A stretch of 64,000 nt of DNA from contig NZ_JAGRRD010000001.1 in assembly GCF_018122735.1 (NCBI RefSeq), positions 4,585,486 through 4,649,485 of the forward strand. Direction: 5' to 3'. Under the pieces are notes generated by a model. That model worked only from the letters and a program-made list of their open reading frames with translations. It was not told the DNA's origin and made no database searches. Shown here piece after piece: positions 58,692 through 64,000 of the stretch (position 1 is the first letter of the stretch; each line of letters starts with the position of its first letter). The stretch is from Azoarcus sp. L1K30. Its GTDB lineage: Bacteria; Pseudomonadota; Gammaproteobacteria; Burkholderiales; Rhodocyclaceae. Position numbers and translations under genes: made by a program.

Positions 58692-60029
58692 ATGGATAAA
58701 AATGAGTTCAGGCTTGGTCGTGTCAGACCTGCGCCCGAGAATTTCCTGACCGACGAGGACATTCAGGCGGTGCAGGCGGGGCGGCGCGACTTTCTGCGCA
58801 AGGCCTTGCTCGGCGCCAGTGCGGCAATGCTGGCGCCGGCGGCGGCGCGCGCTGCCAGCGATGGCGACCCGGCCATCCTGAATCTGCCGCCATGGTCGAC
58901 GAGTCTCGGCATGCCGGTGGCCAGCCATCCATATGGCTTGCCCTCCAAGTATGAGCGCGGCCTGGTGCGGCGCGAGAGTCCGGGCCTGACCCGGGTTGGC
59001 GGATCCTCGGTGGCCTTTACGCCATTGCAGGGGCTGTTCGGCATCATCACGCCCTCGGGGTTGCATTTCGAGCGCCACCATCAGGGCTGGCATGACGTCG
59101 ACCCGTCGGCGCATCGGCTGATGATCAATGGGCTGGTGAAGACCAATTCCGTATTCACCATGGATGACATCATGCGCCTGCCGTCGGTGTCGCGTGTCCA
59201 TTTCATTGAATGCGGTGCCAATACCGGTATGGAGTGGGGCAACGTTGCCGTGCCCACGGTGCAATACAGTCACGGCATGCTGTCGTGCTCCGAGTTCACC
59301 GGTGTGCCGCTCAAGGCCATCCTCGACATGTGCGGCGCCGATTACAGGAAGGGGCGTTTCATTCTCGCAGAGGGCGCCGACGGTTCATCGATGACGCGAA
59401 CGATCCCAATGGAGCTGGTGGAGTCGGGGGAGGTGCTGGTCGCCTACGGCATGAATGGCGAGATGCTGCGCCCGGAGAACGGCTATCCGTTGCGTCTGGT
59501 CGTGCCCGGCGTGCAGGGCGTGAGCTGGGTGAAATGGCTGCGTCGGATCGAGGTCGGTGACAAGCCTTGGGCCACCAAGGACGAAGCGGTACATTACATG
59601 GACCTGCTGCCCGACGGTCAGCATCGGCAATACACCTCCGTGCAGGAGTGCAAATCGGTCATCACCACTCCGTCGGGTGGGCAGATCCTGCTCGACAAGG
59701 GGTTCTACAACATCTCGGGCATGGCCTGGTCCGGACGCGGCAAGGTCAGTCGTGTCGACGTGTCGACCGACGGCGGCATCAACTGGCGTCCGGCACGCCT
59801 GGAAACGCCGGTGTTGTCGAAGGCGGTGACGCGATTCAACATCGACTGGGTGTGGGACGGCAAGCCGGCGATCCTGCAGTCGCGAGCGGCAGATGAAACC
59901 GGGTTCGTGCAGCCTGGGTACGGGCAACTGCGCGCCGCACGCGGAACAAAGTCGATCTATCACAACAATGCCATCCAGTCGTGGAAGGTGGTCGAATCCG
60001 GGGAGGTGAGCAATGTCCAGGTTCTCTAA
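58692..60029 (+). CDS. soxC: Sulfane dehydrogenase SoxC (molybdopterin subunit)
   Basis: 445 residues. A twin-arginine signal (GRRDFLRKALLGASAAML) begins about 30 residues in, for export of the folded Mo-cofactor protein. The Mo-ligand Cys174 is in HFIECGANTGMEW. The C-terminal dimerisation domain follows (GRGKVSRVDVSTDGG). With SoxD it removes six electrons from SoxY-bound sulfane sulfur. ATG 58692 has GGGGGAGCG upstream. The 3' end overlaps soxD by 17 bp. Confidence 0.95.
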   Translation: MDKNEFRLGRVRPAPENFLTDEDIQAVQAGRRDFLRKALLGASAAMLAPAAARAASDGDPAILNLPPWSTSLGMPVASHPYGLPSKYERGLVRRESPGLTRVGGSSVAFTPLQGLFGIITPSGLHFERHHQGWHDVDPSAHRLMINGLVKTNSVFTMDDIMRLPSVSRVHFIECGANTGMEWGNVAVPTVQYSHGMLSCSEFTGVPLKAILDMCGADYRKGRFILAEGADGSSMTRTIPMELVESGEVLVAYGMNGEMLRPENGYPLRLVVPGVQGVSWVKWLRRIEVGDKPWATKDEAVHYMDLLPDGQHRQYTSVQECKSVITTPSGGQILLDKGFYNISGMAWSGRGKVSRVDVSTDGGINWRPARLETPVLSKAVTRFNIDWVWDGKPAILQSRAADETGFVQPGYGQLRAARGTKSIYHNNAIQSWKVVESGEVSNVQVL

Positions 60030-61089
60030 GACGCTGAACGCGCTTGCCTTGGCCGGCGCGATGGCGGCTGTGGTGGCGCCCGCCGTCGCTCTCGACCGTT
60101 ATCAAGGGGTTGGCAGGGCCGCCACGGCGGCGGAGGTCAAGGCGTGGGATATCGACGTGCGCCCGGATTTCACGGGCTTGCCGAAGGGCAGGGGCACGGT
60201 GGACCAGGGCATAGAGGTGTGGGAGAAAAACTGCGCCAGCTGTCACGGCGCCTTCGGCGAGTCGAACGAAGTCTTCACGCCGCTCGTCGGTGGCACGACG
60301 GTCGACGACATCAAGACCGGTCACGTAAAGGCGTTGATCACCGGCTCCTTTCCGCAACGAACGACGCTGATGAAGGTGGCGACGGTATCGACCCTGTTCG
60401 ACTATATTCAGCGTGCCATGCCGTGGACTGCACCGAAGTCGCTCAAGCCCGACGAGGTCTATGCAGTCGTTGCCTATCTGCTGAATCTGGCCGAGGTCGT
60501 GCCCGCCGATTTCGAGTTGAGCGATCAGAACATTGCCGAAGTACAGGCGCGCATGCCCAACCGCAACGGCATGACGACGGATCATGGCATGTGGCCGGGG
60601 GCATCTGCGGCCGCCGGCGGTATCGGCAATGGGGGCAAGCCCGATACACGGAACCTTGCGTGCATGAAGGACTGCAAGAAGGACGTCGAAGTGGTGTCTT
60701 TCCTGCCGGCCTACGCTCAGGATGCGCACGGCAATCTGGCGGAGCAGAACCGCCCGGTGGGTCAGACCCGCGGCAAGCACACTGGTGACCCGTCCCAGGA
60801 CGCCGCTGCGGCCACGCCTTCTGTTGCTGCCGCCGCACTGGCGCTGGCGAACGAAAAGGGGTGCATGGCCTGCCATGGCGTCGCGAACAAGATTGTCGGG
60901 CCGGCCTATAGCGATGTTGCGGCAAAATACAAGGGGCAGGCCGATGCCGGTACGCGCTTGATGGCGAAGATCAAGGCGGGGGGGCAAGGTGCCTGGGGGG
61001 CGGTGCCCATGCCGCCGCAAGGCCACGTGAAGGACGAGGAACTGAAGCAGCTCGTTCAGTGGATTCTGGATGGCGCGAAAGCGCAGTGA
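60013..61089 (+). CDS. soxD: Sulfane dehydrogenase SoxD (diheme cytochrome c subunit)
   Basis: 358 residues with a signal peptide (LAGAMAAVVAPAVAL). Two heme sites: CASCHG (Cys74, Cys77, His78) and CMACHG (Cys284, Cys287, His288), the second with a Met-containing loop AVPMPPQGHVKDEELKQL. A Gly/Pro-rich linker joins the domains. It accepts electrons from SoxC. The two-heme form matches the Paracoccus type. Confidence 0.94.
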   Translation: MSRFSKTLNALALAGAMAAVVAPAVALDRYQGVGRAATAAEVKAWDIDVRPDFTGLPKGRGTVDQGIEVWEKNCASCHGAFGESNEVFTPLVGGTTVDDIKTGHVKALITGSFPQRTTLMKVATVSTLFDYIQRAMPWTAPKSLKPDEVYAVVAYLLNLAEVVPADFELSDQNIAEVQARMPNRNGMTTDHGMWPGASAAAGGIGNGGKPDTRNLACMKDCKKDVEVVSFLPAYAQDAHGNLAEQNRPVGQTRGKHTGDPSQDAAAATPSVAAAALALANEKGCMACHGVANKIVGPAYSDVAAKYKGQADAGTRLMAKIKAGGQGAWGAVPMPPQGHVKDEELKQLVQWILDGAKAQ

Positions 61090-61111
61090 TAATTCAACGA
61101 GGAGAGACGGG

Positions 61112-61579
61112 ATGAACATTCAACGCAGGGATACCCTGAAGGCGGGCGGCGGTCTCGGCATGCTGGGTCTGCTGGTGGCCGCAGGCCTGATCCGGCCCGA
61201 ACTGGCCGAGGCAGCCTGGAACAAGGGAGCATTCGATGCCAAGAGCCTCGATGCCGCAATGGCCGCAATGGGGGCGGGCAAGCCGGCAGAGAGTGCCGAC
61301 GTCCAGATCGCCGCGCCGGATATCGCAGAAAATGGCGCCGTCGTACCGGTCGGTGTCGTCAGCAATCTGCCCAAGACCGAGCAGATCTCGATCATGATCG
61401 AGAAGAACCCGAACATGTTGGCCGCCACGTTCGACATTCCCGAGGGCACCATCGCCGACGTGCAGACGCGGGTCAAGATGGGGCAGACCTCGGACATCTA
61501 TGCGGTGGTCAAGGCCGACGGCAAGTTCTACATGAGCAAGAAAGAAGTCAAGGTTACCCTCGGCGGCTGCGGCGGCTGA
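61112..61579 (+). CDS. soxY: Sulfur carrier protein SoxY
   Basis: 155 residues with a twin-arginine-like signal (NIQRRDTLKAGGGLGMLGLL). The swinging-arm C-terminus VTLGGCGG carries the sulfur-binding Cys153, two residues from the end, exactly as in the family. It forms a heterodimer with SoxZ; sulfur from thiosulfate is carried on this Cys. It starts 22 bp after soxD with AGGAGAGACGGG upstream. Confidence 0.96.
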   Translation: MNIQRRDTLKAGGGLGMLGLLVAAGLIRPELAEAAWNKGAFDAKSLDAAMAAMGAGKPAESADVQIAAPDIAENGAVVPVGVVSNLPKTEQISIMIEKNPNMLAATFDIPEGTIADVQTRVKMGQTSDIYAVVKADGKFYMSKKEVKVTLGGCGG

Positions 61580-61609
61580 GTCACGGACTGGAACAAAGGA
61601 GAATTCTCA

Positions 61610-61921
61610 ATGGCAAATCCAATGCGTATTCGCGCGTCCGCCAAGGATGGTGTGACGGAAGTTCGCGTGCTGATGTCTCATGTCATGGAAACCGGGCAGC
61701 GCAAGGACGCCTCCGGCGCACTCATCCCGGCGCATTTCATTACCGAACTGACCGCGAAGCACAACGACAAGGTCGTGCTCTCTGCCCAGTTCGGTCCCTC
61801 GGTGTCGACCAACCCCTACCTTGCTTTCAAGTTCAAGGGTGGCGCCAAGGGCGACAAGGTGACCGTGGGGTGGACGGACAATAAGGGCGAAAGCCGCGCC
61901 GACGAGGTTCAGATTTCCTGA
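61610..61921 (+). CDS. soxZ: Sulfur carrier partner SoxZ
   Basis: 103 residues with no signal peptide; it is co-exported with SoxY through the Tat system. The fold is immunoglobulin-like: MRIRASAKDGVTEVRVLMSHVMETG near the start and FKGGAKGDKVTVGWTDNKGE at the end, both family marks. AAAGGAGAATTCTC precedes the ATG. Confidence 0.96.
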   Translation: MANPMRIRASAKDGVTEVRVLMSHVMETGQRKDASGALIPAHFITELTAKHNDKVVLSAQFGPSVSTNPYLAFKFKGGAKGDKVTVGWTDNKGESRADEVQIS

Positions 61922-62028
61922 ACTTTTCTTGCAGCCCGCCTGCATCGTTGGCCGGGCGCGGTGGTTTCCGGGGTACACCGCCGTTGAACAAGAATACGAA
62001 CGCCCCATCCTCGGAGGAGAGAGAGACG

Positions 62029-62832
62029 ATGAGGAATGCACTCAAACCGATCGCAATTGTGGCAGCGCTCGTGATGTCGCACGGGACCGCAGTTGCGCAG
62101 TCCACTGCCGACGACATTGCCAAGTATCGCGAGATGATCGCCGATGGCAACCCGTCGGAGCTTTTCGAGATGGAAGGCGAAGAGCTGTGGAAGACGCCAC
62201 GCGGGCCGATGAAAGCAACGCTTGAAAAATGCGACCTGGGTATGGGGCCGGGCGTGGTGAAGGGCGCGTCAGCCCGAATGCCGCGCTTCTTCAAGGATAC
62301 CGGCAGGGTACAGGATCTGGAGTCGCGCCTGCTGACCTGCATGCAGACCTTGCAGGGCATCGACCCCAAGCTCGTCATCGACGGCAAGTTCAACAGCGGC
62401 GAGCGCAAGACTATGGCCGCCCTGGTGGCCTACGTGGTCACACATTCCAAGGGCGACAAGGTCCGGGTTGATATGACGAACCCGCAGATGAAGGAACTCT
62501 ATGCTCTGGGCGAGCGTGCCTTCTACTATCGCACCGGGCCGATGGACTTTTCCTGCGCCACCTGTCATGGCGAGGATGGCAAGCGGATCCGTCTGCAGGA
62601 CCTGCCCAATCTCACCAAGCATGAGGGGGCCGCGGCAGGCTGGGGCAGCTGGCCAGCCTACCGGGTGTCGAACAGTCAGTTCTGGACCATGCAGCACCGC
62701 CTGAACGACTGTTTCCGCCAGCAGCGGACCGCAGAACCCATCTATGCATCCGATGTCACCATCGCGCTGTCGGTCTACATGGCGGCAAAAGCGAATGGCG
62801 GCGAGGTGATGACCCCTGGACTGAAGCGCTGA
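62029..62832 (+). CDS. soxA: L-cysteine S-thiosulfotransferase subunit SoxA (monoheme form)
   Basis: 267 residues with a signal peptide (IAIVAALVMSHGTAVAQ). Only one CXXCH is present, CATCHG (Cys176, Cys179, His180); the N-terminal heme of diheme SoxA is absent. The active-site cysteine is Cys228 in LNDCFRQQRT. SoxAX joins thiosulfate to SoxY. ATG 62029 follows GGAGGAGAGAGAGACG, a strong ribosome-binding site that fixes the start. Confidence 0.95.
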   Translation: MRNALKPIAIVAALVMSHGTAVAQSTADDIAKYREMIADGNPSELFEMEGEELWKTPRGPMKATLEKCDLGMGPGVVKGASARMPRFFKDTGRVQDLESRLLTCMQTLQGIDPKLVIDGKFNSGERKTMAALVAYVVTHSKGDKVRVDMTNPQMKELYALGERAFYYRTGPMDFSCATCHGEDGKRIRLQDLPNLTKHEGAAAGWGSWPAYRVSNSQFWTMQHRLNDCFRQQRTAEPIYASDVTIALSVYMAAKANGGEVMTPGLKR

Positions 62833-62845
62833 GGAGACACGAGCC

Positions 62846-63463
62846 ATGAATAGAATACTGATTGCGCCCCTGGCCCTTGCCGTCGCAGTGCTGTCGATAC
62901 CTGCCCATGCAACCAGCCCGGAAGAACTCGACATCCGTGCGCGGCAGATGATGAAGGATTCCTTCAAGGACCACGGCATCGCCAAGACCTACCGCATGCT
63001 GCAGCTCGATTTCCAGCAGGCCTGCTCGCAGGCCAAACCGCCCTCGGCCGACGTCATGAAGCAGATCGAGGCCGAACAGATGAAAACCATCAAGTGGCCT
63101 GCCGACGGCAAGTATTTTGGTGACTGGAAGGAGGGCGAGAAGATCGCCATCAGCGGGCGAGGCCTGACCTGGACCGACAAGGCTGGCGCCGAGAATGGCG
63201 GCGGCTGCTACAACTGCCACCAGCTTTCGCATCACGAGATCTCCTACGGCACGATCGGCCCCAGCCTGCTCGAGTACGGCAAGGTGCGCGGCAATTCGGA
63301 TGAGATCGTCAAATACACCTGGGGCAAGCTGTGGAATGCCAAGGCGTATAACGCCTGCAGCAACATGCCTCGCAATGGTGATGCGGGCATCCTGACCGAA
63401 GATCAGATCAGGCATCTGATGGCCTATCTGTTCGATCCGGCTTCCCCGGTCAACAAGCGCTGA
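62846..63463 (+). CDS. soxX: Cytochrome subunit SoxX of thiosulfate-activating SoxAX
   Basis: 205 residues with a signal peptide (LALAVAVLSIPAHA). One heme: CYNCH (Cys121, Cys124, His125), and a distal Met in CSNMPRNGDAG. The ~100 residues before the heme make it longer than the Paracoccus SoxX, as seen in other betaproteobacteria. It begins 13 bp after soxA. A hairpin with a T run follows before soxB. Confidence 0.94.
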   Translation: MNRILIAPLALAVAVLSIPAHATSPEELDIRARQMMKDSFKDHGIAKTYRMLQLDFQQACSQAKPPSADVMKQIEAEQMKTIKWPADGKYFGDWKEGEKIAISGRGLTWTDKAGAENGGGCYNCHQLSHHEISYGTIGPSLLEYGKVRGNSDEIVKYTWGKLWNAKAYNACSNMPRNGDAGILTEDQIRHLMAYLFDPASPVNKR

Positions 63464-63478
63464 AACGTTCTCCCGTCC

Positions 63479-63511
63479 GGCCCGGTCCGTGACACGGCCG
63501 GGCCATTTTTT
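63479..63511 (+). terminator. Intergenic hairpin between soxX and soxB
   Basis: GGCCCGG (63479-63485) and CCGGGCC (63498-63504) pair over 7 GC bases with a 12-base loop, followed by ATTTTTT. It would act as a terminator or partial attenuator inside the sox cluster. Confidence 0.75.
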
Positions 63512-63562
63512 CGCCCGCATTGCCGTTGCCCGCCCATTTTGCATGACGAAAGGATTCAGACC

Positions 63563-64000
63563 ATGAGCATGAATCGCCGCGAGTTTCTCCAGGTTCTGGC
63601 TGTTGCCGCTGCCGGTGGAATGACACTGCACAGCGATATTGCGAGCGCAGAGAAGGCCGCAGACAAACTCTACGATGTGCCGAAGTTCGGCAATGTCAGC
63701 CTGTTGCACATGACCGATTGTCATGCGCAGTTGCTGCCGATCTATTTCCGCGAACCGAACGTCAACCTCGGGGTCGGTGACATGCTCGGCAAGGCACCCC
63801 ATGTCGTTGGCGAGACGTTTCTCAAGACCTTCGGCATCAAGCCCGGTGGTGCGGAGGCGCACGCCTTCACCTATCTCAATTTCGTCGAGGCTGCCAGGCA
63901 TTACGGCAAGGTGGGCGGATTTGCGCACCTGTCCACGCTGGTCAAGAAAATGAAGGCGAGTCGCCCGGGTGCGCTGCTGCTTGATGGCGGCGACACGTGG
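63563..64000 (+). CDS. soxB: Thiosulfohydrolase SoxB (3' end outside window)
   Basis: The first 146 residues are present; the frame is open at the window edge. A twin-arginine signal (MNRREFLQVLAVAAAGG) leads into the metallophosphoesterase-type domain, with the dimanganese ligands in LLHMTDCHAQLLP near residue 50 and LLLDGGDTW at the edge. SoxB hydrolyses sulfate off the SoxY-bound sulfonate. ATG 63563 has AAAGGATTCAG upstream. Confidence 0.95.
   Translation, partial: MSMNRREFLQVLAVAAAGGMTLHSDIASAEKAADKLYDVPKFGNVSLLHMTDCHAQLLPIYFREPNVNLGVGDMLGKAPHVVGETFLKTFGIKPGGAEAHAFTYLNFVEAARHYGKVGGFAHLSTLVKKMKASRPGALLLDGGDTW

Overview
The window is GC-rich, gene-dense chromosomal DNA of a betaproteobacterium. 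The best fit is Rhodocyclales of the Azoarcus/Thauera/Aromatoleum type; the genus is an inference. The marks are the order rodZ-ispG-hisS-yfgM-bamB-der-hfq-hflX-hflK-hflC-hisZ-purA, the radC/rpmB/rpmG and coaBC-dut block, and the pairing of assimilatory nitrogen genes with sulfur oxidation genes. There are about 63 protein genes, two tRNA-Leu loci and a 4.5S SRP RNA. I see no insertion sequence, prophage or CRISPR array.

Layout. 1-11159: plus-strand housekeeping run for isoprenoid synthesis, tRNA charging, outer-membrane assembly, ribosome GTPases, Hfq, the HflKC protease regulator and HisZ. 11164-16440: purA, two minus-strand tRNA-Leu(CAG) loci (one damaged by a 41-bp tandem duplication), rnr and rlmB. 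16542-27192: a nitrate/nitrite module made of the NIT-ANTAR antiterminator gene nasR, a long regulatory leader, nrtABC, cobA, nirBD, then a chemoreceptor and a membrane-anchored NIT-like protein. 27196-34008: minus-strand exonuclease, CBS/nucleotidyltransferase protein, BCCT carrier, an unknown conserved protein and a nitroreductase. 34154-45757: ffs, erpA, M23 peptidase, tyrS, murI, sulfurtransferase, DMT carrier, glpKD and a two-component system. 45965-55660: Spy-like protein, aceA, RraA-like protein, clpAS, csp, rpmG, rpmB, radC, coaBC, dut and nudix. 55713-64000: sulfur oxidation, with a c4-type cytochrome, flavocytochrome c sulfide dehydrogenase (fccAB), an ArsR-type regulator and soxCDYZAXB, where soxB runs off the end.

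The most informative part is the leader at 17959-18217. From the bases I read two NtrC-like dyads 31 bp apart, a GG-N10-GC sigma-54 promoter, then two RNA hairpins with hexaloops AAUGAU and AAAGGC (A at loop position 1, G at position 4, as in known ANTAR targets). The second hairpin shares its bases with a strong terminator just before nrtA. This reads as a complete nitrogen-limitation plus nitrate/nitrite AND switch, with nasR encoded directly upstream. The chemoreceptor and the second NIT-like protein lie tightly behind nirD. I propose they form a two-protein nitrate/nitrite taxis sensor co-expressed with assimilation. That is the best candidate here for an undescribed system.

In the sulfur region a perfect 8-bp inverted repeat sits in the -35/-10 spacer of the promoter of the ArsR-type gene that heads the sox cluster. 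The divergent fccAB promoter has near-consensus boxes.
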